Under the pieces are notes generated by a model that saw only the letters and a list, made by a program, of their open reading frames with translations, made no database searches and was not told the origin of the DNA. Below are positions 1 through 7,189 of a stretch of DNA of 23,123 bases, in pieces; positions within the stretch are counted from its first letter, which is position 1; each line of letters starts with the position of its first letter. Both the position numbers and the translations under genes were made by a program. This stretch comes from Candidatus Uhrbacteria bacterium CG_4_9_14_3_um_filter_36_7 (lineage in GTDB: Bacteria; Patescibacteriota; Patescibacteriia; UBA9934; GWF2-40-263), in the NCBI GenBank assembly GCA_002791255.1, contig PFWS01000005.1, forward strand, positions 1-23,123, in the 5' to 3' direction.

Positions 1-928
1 CTAAACGTTTTGTCATCTCTTTCCATCCCTGCCAATCATCCTCACTTAAACCATCTTCAAGAGAAATAATCGGATATTTTTTTATCAACAATTCATAATA
101 AGAAATTAACTCTTCACTTGTAAATTGTTTTCCATCTCTTTTGAGAGAATAGACTTTCTTCTTTGAATCATAAAATTCTGAAGAAGCAGGATCAAGAGCA
201 AAAAAAATATTTTTTCCTGGAATATAACCAGCTTCCCGAACAGCTTTTGTAAGAAACAAAAGCGCTTCCTCATTTTTTTTAAACGGAACAGCATATCCTC
301 CTTCATCTCCCACTGCGGTTGTATATCCTTTTTTGGAAAGTAAAGCTCCAAGTGTATGGAAAATCTCGGATCCACAGCGTACACGTTCTTTAAATGAACG
401 CTGAGTGGGAACAATCATAAATTCTTGAAAATCCAAAATCCATCCTGCGTGTGCTCCACCATTTAAAACATTCATTGTGGCAAAAGGAAAACTATAGCTC
501 TCGTAAGATAACTCAAAAATCTCTCGTAAATACTTGTAAAGAGGCAAACTCCGCGCTTTTGCCCCAGCGTGTGCACAAGCAAGAGAAACACCTAAAATAG
601 CATTAGCGCCTAAATGAGATTTGTTTTCTGTTGCGTCTAATTTTATCAAAAGCTCATCAATAATACGCTGATCAAAAACAGATTTACCGAGCAATATCTT
701 TTGAATAACACTGTTTACATTATTAACAGCTTTTAAGACTCCTTTTCCTGCATATCGTTTTTTATCATGATCTCGCAGTTCTAATGCTTCATGAATTCCG
801 GTTGAAGCTCCACTTGGAACCTGCGCAGTGCCTATGATCTTATCTGAAAGGTGCACCCTTACTTCAATAGTTGGATTTCCGCGCGAATCTAAAATTTCTC
901 GAGCATGAATAGAGCGAATCATTGACAT
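1..928 (-). CDS. eno: Enolase, C-terminus cut off by window edge
   Basis: Enolase converts 2-phosphoglycerate to phosphoenolpyruvate in the cytoplasm. The reading frame opens at 928 (MSMIRSIHAREILDSRGNPT, the classic enolase N-terminus) and stays open to the window edge, giving 309 residues of a protein normally about 420-430 long. Seen motifs include SGASTG (substrate loop), GDEGGYA, ALDPASSEF (with a metal-ligand Asp) and ISLEDGLSEDDW (with a metal-ligand Glu). The catalytic Lys region near the C-terminus lies outside the window. The Met at 928 is preferred over the one at 922 because its spacing to AREILDSRGNP matches other enolases. It lies 9 bases downstream of pgk on the same strand, so it is probably the last visible gene of the gap-pgk-eno operon. 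No Shine-Dalgarno site is evident. Confidence 0.97.
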   Translation of the reverse strand, partial: MSMIRSIHAREILDSRGNPTIEVRVHLSDKIIGTAQVPSGASTGIHEALELRDHDKKRYAGKGVLKAVNNVNSVIQKILLGKSVFDQRIIDELLIKLDATENKSHLGANAILGVSLACAHAGAKARSLPLYKYLREIFELSYESYSFPFATMNVLNGGAHAGWILDFQEFMIVPTQRSFKERVRCGSEIFHTLGALLSKKGYTTAVGDEGGYAVPFKKNEEALLFLTKAVREAGYIPGKNIFFALDPASSEFYDSKKKVYSLKRDGKQFTSEELISYYELLIKKYPIISLEDGLSEDDWQGWKEMTKRL

Positions 929-937
929 ACAAAATAG

Positions 938-2125
938 TTAATTTTTTTGTAAAGCTTCAATACCTGGCAGTGTTTCTCCTGAAAGAAACGCAAGCATGGC
1001 TCCCCCACCAGTTGATAAAAGTGTAAATTGATTAGCTACACCAGCAGATTCAATCGATGGAAGCGTATCCCCTCCTCCTATAATAGTTTTGGCTTTGCCA
1101 GTTCGTGTGGCAATGGCCTTGGCTAGCATATGAGTTCCAGAACAAAAATCCGCTCGTTCACAATAACCAAATGGACCATTCCAAACAATCGTTTTTGCCT
1201 TTTGAAAAAAGGAACGGTATAGATCAAGTGTTTTTGTTCCAATATCAACAATCACATCATTTTTTTGAATATCTGCAAGGGAAATTATACGCATCTTTGA
1301 TCGGCTTCTAAGACTCTTTGTTACTCCTACATCAAGTGGCAAAATAAGTTTATGAGCAAATTCTTTAAGAAATTTCTTTGCCAATGGAACTTCGTGCGGA
1401 TCGTATAAAGAAGAGCCAATAGAAAAACCCTTGGCAAATAAAAATGGATGGGCTAAAGCTCCTCCAAGTAAAACAACCTCAGCGAGTGGAAGAAAATGCT
1501 GTAAAAGAGGAATTTTTGTTTCCATTTTTTTGCCGCCTAAAACAAGAACAAAGGGGGTACTTGGCTTTTTTCGTATTTGATCAAGCAAACGAACTTCTTG
1601 AACTAGTAAGGGTCCTGCATAGGAAGGCAACTCCTCAGTAATGGCATCAATAGATGCATGAGCACGATGACAATCTGCAAATGCATCATTTATATAAAGC
1701 TCGCCAAGTCGTGAAAGCGCAATCGCAAAAGATTTTTGATTTTCTTCTTCTCCTTTTTCAAAACGCAAATTCTCAAGCATTATCATTTGGCCATCCTCAA
1801 GATTTTCTGCCATTCGTTGTGCTTTTGATCCCACAATATCTCGAGATAAAGGTACGGGCAGATGCAAAAGTGATTCAAGCCGTTTTGCGATAGGAGCAAG
1901 TGAATAAGCACTGATACGTCTTCCACCTGGGCGACCAAGATGGCTTAAAATAATCACCTTAGCTCCATGTTGGCAAAGCCATTCAATATCCACAGCAGCG
2001 CGAGCCACTTTTCCAAAAGAACCTTCAAGCACTTCCCCTTTTTTTACTGGAACATTGGCATCAATACGTAAAAGAACCCGCTTGCCTTTGAGTGATTTTC
2101 CGTGTCGAATCGTTTGAAGTTGCAT
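938..2125 (-). CDS. pgk: Phosphoglycerate kinase
   Basis: This enzyme transfers phosphate from 1,3-bisphosphoglycerate to ADP, the first ATP-yielding step of glycolysis. The 395-residue length is normal for the family. Substrate-side motifs are visible: RIDANVP near residue 20 (family usual RVDFNVP), SHLGRP, ENLRFEKGEE and NDAFADCHRAHAS. The nucleotide side shows LGGKKMETK, VWNGPFG and GGGDT. One oddity: the short loop after VKKGEV is two residues longer than in E. coli, and the position usually held by the 3-phosphoglycerate-binding Arg (human R38) reads as Lys in GKVARAA by my alignment. The gene starts 3 bases after the metallophosphoesterase stop and is followed 9 bases later by eno, so the genes are very likely co-transcribed. 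Confidence 0.97.
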   Translation of the reverse strand: MQLQTIRHGKSLKGKRVLLRIDANVPVKKGEVLEGSFGKVARAAVDIEWLCQHGAKVIILSHLGRPGGRRISAYSLAPIAKRLESLLHLPVPLSRDIVGSKAQRMAENLEDGQMIMLENLRFEKGEEENQKSFAIALSRLGELYINDAFADCHRAHASIDAITEELPSYAGPLLVQEVRLLDQIRKKPSTPFVLVLGGKKMETKIPLLQHFLPLAEVVLLGGALAHPFLFAKGFSIGSSLYDPHEVPLAKKFLKEFAHKLILPLDVGVTKSLRSRSKMRIISLADIQKNDVIVDIGTKTLDLYRSFFQKAKTIVWNGPFGYCERADFCSGTHMLAKAIATRTGKAKTIIGGGDTLPSIESAGVANQFTLLSTGGGAMLAFLSGETLPGIEALQKN

Positions 2126-2128
2126 AGA

Positions 2129-3034
2129 CTAAAACGAAATAAGAAGTAAAGAAATCTCTGGAGGATTCCATAAACGTGCACGTGGACCACTTTCTCCAAT
2201 ACCAGCACTAATAAACAATGGTTTATCTTGAACAAAAAATAAGCCTTTATCATAAAATCTTCCAAGCAGGGTTGGTAGTGAGGGAACAGAACCAATCCAC
2301 GGAAGTCGAATCTGACCCCCGTGAGTATGACCAGAAATAGTAAAATCAATCTCCCTAGCGCTTGTATAAAGCACAACCTCAGGATTATGCGACAAAAGAA
2401 TTTTTAAATCCTCGCTTGGCAAAGAACGGTCAATAGCTTGTGTTAAATTTCCGCCATTCCAAAGATCATCGATACCTATTATGGTAAAAGATTTTTCTTT
2501 GACCAATATCTGCTCACGCTCATTCTCAAGCACAGTAAAGCCTGTTTGCGAAAGCATATCTTTTACTGATTGAATACCACCATTAAGATAATCATGATTA
2601 CCAGTGATAGCATATTTTCCATAGGGAGCATTAAGAGACGCAAGTGGCCATAAATCAAAGGCTTGGTGGCCTTTATTATAAATAGCATCCCCAAGGAAAA
2701 AAATAATATCTGGATCTAATGTTTCGATTTTTTGTACCACTCGCTCAATCCATGCAGATTTTTTGTAAGGACCCAAATGAGGATCAGCAATCACAACTGC
2801 TCTTAGAGTAGTGGTGGCATTATCTGAAAGTGTAATTGGTACAGTATAAGTAACAAGCATTCGTGGCTCAACAAAACTTCCATAAAAAAGAATTAACCAA
2901 ATAATCGAACTTATAAAAAATAAAACACGTTTTTTTGTTTTATTCCATCTTTGAGTATTTGATGATAGCTCAATAAGAAAAATTCCAAAAGCAATAAGCA
3001 AAAATAAAATCAAACCATCAAACACTAAAGACAT
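2129..3034 (-). CDS. Membrane-anchored calcineurin-like metallophosphoesterase
   Basis: This 301-residue protein belongs to the calcineurin-like (binuclear metal) phosphoesterases, close in layout to the YkuE/YaeI type. Two hydrophobic segments (about residues 4-22 and 37-54) should anchor it, with the catalytic domain after residue 75, probably outside the cell. Metal-binding motifs appear in order: ADPH (D84, H86), LGD (D116), GNHD (N146, H147), SHNP (H216) and GHTHGG (H236, H238). All expected ligands are present, so it should be active. The substrate is unknown; relatives act on lipid-linked or phospholipid-type phosphoesters, but I cannot pick one here. It sits inside the glycolytic operon, 6 bases after gap and 3 bases before pgk. 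An AAAGG lies only 3 bases before the ATG, too close for an ideal ribosome site. Confidence 0.9.
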   Translation of the reverse strand: MSLVFDGLILFLLIAFGIFLIELSSNTQRWNKTKKRVLFFISSIIWLILFYGSFVEPRMLVTYTVPITLSDNATTTLRAVVIADPHLGPYKKSAWIERVVQKIETLDPDIIFFLGDAIYNKGHQAFDLWPLASLNAPYGKYAITGNHDYLNGGIQSVKDMLSQTGFTVLENEREQILVKEKSFTIIGIDDLWNGGNLTQAIDRSLPSEDLKILLSHNPEVVLYTSAREIDFTISGHTHGGQIRLPWIGSVPSLPTLLGRFYDKGLFFVQDKPLFISAGIGESGPRARLWNPPEISLLLISF

Positions 3035-3040
3035 AAGCCT

Positions 3041-4051
3041 TTATTTATGTTTGCCAACGTATTGAACTAAATCCATCAAGCGTACAGAATATCCCCATTC
3101 ATTATCATACCAAGCAAGTACTTTTAAAAGATCACCGTCGACCAGACGAGTCATTGACAAATCAACTGTAGCAGAATAGGAAGAACCAATAAAATCAGTT
3201 GAAACAAGTGGCTCTTGTGTGACAGCAAGTATTCCCTTCCATTCTTTTTGTTTGGCGGCTTTTTTAAAAAGAGCATTAACCTTTTCTACGGTTGTTTGCT
3301 GTTTTAATAAAAAAGTAAAATCTGTTAGTGAAACGTCAAGGGTTGGAACACGCACAGAAATCCCATCAAATTTTCCTCGCAGGGAAGTAATAGCTTCTGT
3401 AGTTGCAACTGCTGCTCCTGTGCTTGTTGGAATCATACTGATCATTCCAGAACGAGCGCGACGTAAATCGCTTTTATCCTCTTGTGGAAGTCCATCAACA
3501 AGATTTTGACCAGCAGTAACAGAATGAATAGTTGTAAGCATGGCTTTTTTAATCCCAAATGCTTTATGAATAATCTCTGCAACTGGTCCAGCGGAATTTG
3601 TTGTACAAGAAGCATTATTAACAACAGTATCTTCTCGTTTCCATGTTTTATGATTAACTCCAAATAATAAGGTCGGGGTTCCTTTGGCAGGAGCTGAAAT
3701 TACCACTTGTTTAGCTCCAGCCTCAATATGATCAAGAGCTGCTTCTTTATTTCGAAATCTACCTGTTGATTCAACAATAACATCCACTTGATATGTTTTC
3801 CAAGGAAGCAATTTTGGATCACGTTGACTCACGACTGGAATTTTTTTTCCATCAATAACAAGATGATCTTTTCCTGCACTGACTTTATGATCCCAGGTTC
3901 GAAAAACCGAATCATATTTAAGAAGGTGGGCTAGTGTAGATGGTTCGGTCAAATCATTAATAGCAACAAATTCAACTCCTGGACGTTCCCATCCGGCTTT
4001 AAGAACTGTTCGGCCAATACGACCAAAACCATTAATCGCAACACGAAGCAT
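3041..4051 (-). CDS. gap: Glyceraldehyde-3-phosphate dehydrogenase
   Basis: This is NAD-dependent phosphorylating glyceraldehyde-3-phosphate dehydrogenase, the first gene of the glycolytic operon. It has 336 residues, normal for the family. The N-terminus INGFGRIGR is the dinucleotide-binding loop. Asp33 in INDLT is the residue usually linked with NAD preference. The catalytic Cys lies in NNASCTTNS (C149) and the catalytic His in TTIHSVT (H176). RRARSGMISMIPTSTGAA and WYDNEWGYS are also typical. The start gives the usual family N-terminus with no upstream extension. An extended -10 promoter lies about 32-40 bases upstream, between this gene and the tsf terminator. The upper-glycolysis enzymes and triose-phosphate isomerase are not in the window. 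Confidence 0.98.
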   Translation of the reverse strand: MLRVAINGFGRIGRTVLKAGWERPGVEFVAINDLTEPSTLAHLLKYDSVFRTWDHKVSAGKDHLVIDGKKIPVVSQRDPKLLPWKTYQVDVIVESTGRFRNKEAALDHIEAGAKQVVISAPAKGTPTLLFGVNHKTWKREDTVVNNASCTTNSAGPVAEIIHKAFGIKKAMLTTIHSVTAGQNLVDGLPQEDKSDLRRARSGMISMIPTSTGAAVATTEAITSLRGKFDGISVRVPTLDVSLTDFTFLLKQQTTVEKVNALFKKAAKQKEWKGILAVTQEPLVSTDFIGSSYSATVDLSMTRLVDGDLLKVLAWYDNEWGYSVRLMDLVQYVGKHK

Positions 4052-4082
4052 AAAGAAAAAAATTAAGAAGTTAGAAGTTAGA

Positions 4083-4091
4083 ATTATAACA
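4083..4091 (-). promoter_or_regulatory. Extended -10 promoter for the gap operon
   Basis: The minus strand reads TG-t-TATAAT here, a perfect -10 hexamer with an extended TG element. No convincing -35 hexamer lies 16-18 bases upstream, where the tsf terminator stem begins. The predicted transcription start is near 4076, giving a leader of about 25 bases before gap. Confidence 0.6.
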
Positions 4092-4102
4092 TATTTTTTA
4101 TC

Positions 4103-4134
4103 AAAAAACCTGGAACAATTTTCCAGGCTTTTTT
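4103..4134 (-). terminator. Intrinsic terminator after tsf
   Basis: A 7-bp stem CCTGGAA/TTCCAGG (4109-4115 and 4121-4127) with a 5-base loop is flanked on both sides by T/A runs. It can therefore end transcription in either direction. In context it ends the rpsB-tsf message and insulates it from the gap promoter just downstream. The stem starts about 35 bases beyond the tsf stop. Confidence 0.85.
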
Positions 4135-4162
4135 ATCCATTTAAGAAATTGAAAACAAATTC

Positions 4163-4750
4163 TTAACCAATTTCGAATCGAGAAAAACGTTTAACCGCGA
4201 TATTCTCGCCTAAGATGACAATATATTCTTTTAATAAGGATTCGATCGTTTTTGTTTCATCTTTTATAAAAAACTGTTCAAGTAAACAGTGATCTTCACA
4301 AAATTTATCAAATTTTCCTTGAACAATTTTTTCCACCACCTGAGCTGGCTTTCCAGAAGCACTTGCTTCTTCTTGATAAATTTCTTTTTCCTTTTGTTCA
4401 ACTTCACTTGGAATATTGGTTCTATCTAAATAAGAAGGATTCATGGCTACTACATGCATGGCAAGCCCATGACATAAATCAACAAATTTTTCATTACGCG
4501 CAACAAAATCGGTTTCACACTGTATTTCAACCATTGCTCCTACTTTTCCGGTTGCATGAATATAGGCATATACACGCCCTTCTTTTGTTTCACGTTCAGC
4601 TTTTGAAGCAGCTTTGACTAAACCTCTTTTACGTAGTTCCTCCGCAGCTTTTTCTAAATCTCCCAAACTTACTTCAAGTGCCTTCTTTGCGTCCATCATA
4701 CCAGCTCCGGTCATTTCCCGAAGTTCTGCCACACGTTTTGCATCAATCAT
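4163..4750 (-). CDS. tsf: Translation elongation factor Ts
   Basis: EF-Ts recharges EF-Tu by exchanging GDP for GTP. The protein has 195 residues, the short form known from Thermus-like bacteria rather than the roughly 283 residues of E. coli. The N-terminal UBA-like part (residues 1-50) carries LREMTGAGMMDAKKAL. The core contains the EF-Tu-contacting TDFVARN (residues 80-86). Residues after about 140 correspond to a reduced C-terminal region ending in GENIAVKRFSRFE. The gene lies 20 bases after rpsB on the same strand, the standard rpsB-tsf pair, and is followed by a terminator. No Shine-Dalgarno site is seen before its ATG, so it may depend on translation from rpsB. Confidence 0.97.
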   Translation of the reverse strand: MIDAKRVAELREMTGAGMMDAKKALEVSLGDLEKAAEELRKRGLVKAASKAERETKEGRVYAYIHATGKVGAMVEIQCETDFVARNEKFVDLCHGLAMHVVAMNPSYLDRTNIPSEVEQKEKEIYQEEASASGKPAQVVEKIVQGKFDKFCEDHCLLEQFFIKDETKTIESLLKEYIVILGENIAVKRFSRFEIG

Positions 4751-4770
4751 AAATGAACTTAAGATTATTT

Positions 4771-5496
4771 TTATTTATGTTTTGTTTCTTCTTTTTGAAT
4801 AGAAATAATTTGTTTTTTTCCTTCAAGAACAGCTTGAGCCATAAGACGAGTCAACATTTCAATAGATTTTATTCCATCATCATTAGCAGGAATAGGATAA
4901 TCAACTTCTTGTGGATTTACATTTGTATCACACAAAGCAACCACTTTAGTTCGCATTTGTTTTGATTCCTCATAAGCGGTTTTTTCTTTGCGTAAATCAA
5001 CAATAAAAATAACATCAGGTGTTTTTTCAAGAAAAGCAATACCACCCACCTTACGTTCTAAATCTTCAATTTTTCTTGAAAGCAATAATTGTTCTTTTTT
5101 TGTATATTTACGAAGTTCTCCTTTTGCTTGTTGATCTTTTAATTTTACGTATTGTTTGAGCACACGCTTAATCTCATCAAAGTTTGTAAGTGTGCCACCA
5201 AGCCATCGTTCTATTACATACGGCATTCCACAGAGCTCTGCTTGTTCTTTAATAATCCGCTGTGCTTGACGCTTGGTTCCAAGAAATAAAATAATTCCAC
5301 CTCTTGAGGTAACCTCTTGAACATACTTAAGTGCTCCTTCAAGCTGAATCAAAGTTTTTTCCAAATCAATCACATGAACATCACGACGTTCTCCAAAAAT
5401 GTACGGTTCCATTTTAGGATGCCAACGCGATGTTTGATGTCCAAAATGGACACCGGCTTGAAGCATTTCTTCAAGCGATGGAAGGGTAACAGACAT
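4771..5496 (-). CDS. rpsB: Small-subunit ribosomal protein S2
   Basis: S2 binds late to the 30S head-body junction and is needed for S1 or mRNA handling in many bacteria. The 241-residue protein begins SVTLPSLEEMLQAGVHFGHQTSRWHPKM in overlapping blocks typical of S2 and contains FLGTKRQAQ, ERWLGGTLTNF and PDVIFIVDLRKE. The last part (CDTNVNPQEVDYPIPANDD) is the standard S2 tail. Unlike most genes here it has a plausible ribosome site, AAGGA about 10 bases before the ATG. A strong promoter and a long compound hairpin lie upstream and probably control both rpsB and tsf. Confidence 0.98.
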   Translation of the reverse strand: MSVTLPSLEEMLQAGVHFGHQTSRWHPKMEPYIFGERRDVHVIDLEKTLIQLEGALKYVQEVTSRGGIILFLGTKRQAQRIIKEQAELCGMPYVIERWLGGTLTNFDEIKRVLKQYVKLKDQQAKGELRKYTKKEQLLLSRKIEDLERKVGGIAFLEKTPDVIFIVDLRKEKTAYEESKQMRTKVVALCDTNVNPQEVDYPIPANDDGIKSIEMLTRLMAQAVLEGKKQIISIQKEETKHK

Positions 5497-5520
5497 AAAA
5501 AAAATTTCCTTAAAGCCTAG

Positions 5521-5584
5521 GGCGGGATAAATAAAGATTATAGGATTTACCTATAACAGGACCTTTATTTACCATTTTCCCGCC
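5521..5584 (-). promoter_or_regulatory. Compound hairpin in rpsB mRNA leader (candidate S2 autoregulatory element)
   Basis: On the minus strand three perfect stems stack in one hairpin. The outer stem is GGCGGGA/TCCCGCC (7 bp, 5578-5584 with 5521-5527). The middle stem is TAAATAAAG/CTTTATTTA (9 bp, 5563-5571 with 5528-5536). The top stem is TTATAGG/CCTATAA (7 bp) with a 5-base loop. The 5' side carries two 6-base bulges (AAATGG and GTCCTG), the second opposite a single base. There is no T-run after the outer stem, so it is not a simple terminator. It ends 24 bases before the rpsB ATG, leaving room for the AAGGA site. Feedback control by S2 is inference from position and structure. Confidence 0.75.
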
Positions 5585-5606
5585 TGAGAGTTAATAATAT
5601 AAGAAA

Positions 5607-5635
5607 AGTATAGAAAAATAGAACAAAAAGGTCAA
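5607..5635 (-). promoter_or_regulatory. Promoter of rpsB-tsf
   Basis: The minus strand has TTGACC (5630-5635), exactly 17 bases of spacer, then TATACT (5607-5612), close to the housekeeping sigma consensus. The predicted start is near 5600, about 16 bases before the leader hairpin, for a leader of about 104 bases. Confidence 0.8.
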
Positions 5636-5705
5636 GAAACATGATCAATTATTCATTTGTTTATTAGCTTAAAGTTAAAAGCACTAAGCTTTATTATAAA
5701 CTCTT

Positions 5706-6734
5706 TTAAATGATCAACATTGCATCTCCAAAAGAAAAAAATCTATAGTCTTTTTGAATCGCCTCTTCATATGTTTGAATGATCGTTTCTCTACTAGCAA
5801 AAGCACTCACAAGAGCAAGTAGGGTTGATTTGGGCAAATGAAAATTGGTAATCATGGCGTCAATTATTTCAAACGAAAATCCAGGCTTAATAAAAAGATT
5901 TACTTCTCCACGATAAGCTTCAAATGATCCATTTTTTTTCACAATTCCTTCAAGTGTTCTTACAGTTGTTGTTCCAACAGCTATCACTCGACGACCATCT
6001 TTTTTTGCTTTATTTATACGTAAAGCTGTAATCTCATCTACTTCAACATATTCACTATGTATTTCGTGCTGTTCAAGTGTTTCTGTTTTGACTGGTAAAA
6101 AAGTTCCAAGTCCAACATGAAGTGTAATAAATTCCATTTGAATTCCTTGTTGTTTTAATTCTTGCAAAAGCCGATCAGTAAAATGAAATCCTGCAGTAGG
6201 AGCGGCTACTGAGCCAACTTGTTTGGCATAGACGGTCTGATAATCACTCAACTTCTCTGGAATCTGTTTAACATAAGGCGGAATCGGAATTTGTCCAAAT
6301 TCATGAGCAAACTCTAAAACATTCGTTTTGCTAGCATCAATAACTAATTGAACAACCTCATGTTGTTTTGAAAAAACACGAGCCACTAGTTTTGAAGATA
6401 AATTAATCTCGGTTCCTTGTGAAAGTATCTTTCCTGGTTTTGCTAATACCTCCCAATAGGAGCTATTTATACTTTCTGATAAACACCGTAATAAGAAAAT
6501 TTCTAAAGCCTTTCCATTAGCTTTACCGCTTAAACGTGCACGAAAGACTTTTGATTGATTAAAAACAAGCACATCGCCTGGATCTAGATAGTTTCCCAGT
6601 TCAAAAAAAGAAAGGTGATCTTTCTCACCTGTATTTCGATTTAAAACCAAAAGCCTAGAATGATCACGCGGCTGAGCCGAATATTGAGCAATAGAGGAAA
6701 AAGGGAGTTTATAAAAAAAATCGTTGGTCTGCAT
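5706..6734 (-). CDS. queA: S-adenosylmethionine:tRNA ribosyltransferase-isomerase
   Basis: QueA transfers and isomerises the ribose of SAM onto 7-aminomethyl-7-deazaguanine at the tRNA wobble position, making epoxyqueuosine. The 342 residues match the family length. Typical motifs are RDHSRLLVLNR (near residue 25), GDVLVFNQSKVF, SVAAPTAGFHFT (active-site region), HVGLGTFLPV and TNFHLPKSTLLALVSAF. No other queuosine gene is in the window, so whether the cell makes or salvages the precursor cannot be judged. It diverges from rpmE across 72 bases. No Shine-Dalgarno site is seen, and I found no convincing promoter or terminator of its own. Confidence 0.96.
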   Translation of the reverse strand: MQTNDFFYKLPFSSIAQYSAQPRDHSRLLVLNRNTGEKDHLSFFELGNYLDPGDVLVFNQSKVFRARLSGKANGKALEIFLLRCLSESINSSYWEVLAKPGKILSQGTEINLSSKLVARVFSKQHEVVQLVIDASKTNVLEFAHEFGQIPIPPYVKQIPEKLSDYQTVYAKQVGSVAAPTAGFHFTDRLLQELKQQGIQMEFITLHVGLGTFLPVKTETLEQHEIHSEYVEVDEITALRINKAKKDGRRVIAVGTTTVRTLEGIVKKNGSFEAYRGEVNLFIKPGFSFEIIDAMITNFHLPKSTLLALVSAFASRETIIQTYEEAIQKDYRFFSFGDAMLII

Positions 6735-6753
6735 AAAAAATCAAAAAAAAGGT

Positions 6754-6782
6754 TTGACAGTCATAAAACTTATTGATATATT
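6754..6782 (+). promoter_or_regulatory. Promoter of rpmE
   Basis: A perfect -35 TTGACA (6754-6759), 17-base spacer and -10 TATATT (6777-6782) make this one of the best promoter matches in the window. The predicted start is near 6789, leaving an 18-base leader before the rpmE ATG. Confidence 0.85.
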
Positions 6783-6806
6783 AGCGCCACTAGCCTACCA
6801 AAAACT

Positions 6807-7121
6807 ATGAAAAAAACCATACATCCAACCTATTTTAAAGACGCAACTATTACTTGTGCTTGTGGAGCTATTTATCACGTTGGCTCAACTCTTCAAGAAA
6901 TTTCAGTCGAACTTTGTGCAAAATGTCATCCGTTTTATACAGGAAAACAAAAAATTCTTGATACTGCCAGACGGGTTGAAAAATTTGAAGAACGACTTTC
7001 CAAAAAATCAATATCTCAAACAGGTAAAAAAATCAAGCGAGAAAAACGTGCAGTTACAAAAAACCAAAAACAACCAAAAGTCATTAATGAATCTCCTAAA
7101 AAAAATAAAACAAGCAAGTAA
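6807..7121 (+). CDS. rpmE: Large-subunit ribosomal protein L31, zinc type, with basic tail
   Basis: L31 bridges the 50S and 30S subunits. The first 50 residues are a standard L31: KKTIHPTYF, then C17 and C19 in CAC, and C37 and C40 in CAKCHPFYTG, so this is the zinc-binding form. The family is usually about 70 residues; this one has 104, with an additional tail of roughly 35 residues rich in Lys, Arg, Gln and Asn. The tail resembles disordered RNA-binding extensions of ribosomal proteins, but its role is unknown. The gene is followed by a hairpin with a T-run and then prfA, the common rpmE-prfA-prmC arrangement. Confidence 0.95.
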   Translation: MKKTIHPTYFKDATITCACGAIYHVGSTLQEISVELCAKCHPFYTGKQKILDTARRVEKFEERLSKKSISQTGKKIKREKRAVTKNQKQPKVINESPKKNKTSK

Positions 7122-7128
7122 ATTTGAT

Positions 7129-7184
7129 AAAAGACGTTATGGATCTTATCTTTCTTTTGATTTGATCCTTGTAACGTCTTTTTT
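7129..7184 (+). terminator. Long hairpin with T-run directly before prfA (terminator or attenuator)
   Basis: The arms AAAAGACGTTA (7129-7139) and TAACGTCTTTT (7172-7182) pair perfectly over 11 bp, and the interior adds GGATC/GATCC (7141-7145 and 7164-7168). The T-run ends at 7184. The shape is that of an intrinsic terminator for rpmE, but only 5 bases separate it from the prfA ATG. Transcription of prfA therefore needs read-through, or a promoter inside rpmE that I could not identify. Confidence 0.7.
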
Positions 7185-7189
7185 CGTTT

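Noticed and set aside
106..414. 102-residue open frame on the minus strand within eno
   Set aside because: It lies in another frame of the clear enolase coding sequence, is rich in Phe, Leu and Lys as expected from AT-rich shadow frames, and has no recognisable motif.
5666..5690. Inverted repeat AGCTTA/TAAGCT after queA as a terminator
   Set aside because: The stem is 6 bp with a 13-base loop and no T-run on the queA strand, weak in AT-rich DNA.
6735..6806. A queA promoter in the 72-base gap with rpmE
   Set aside because: Candidates such as TTGGTA with TATATC have a 15-base spacer and poor hexamers; none was convincing.
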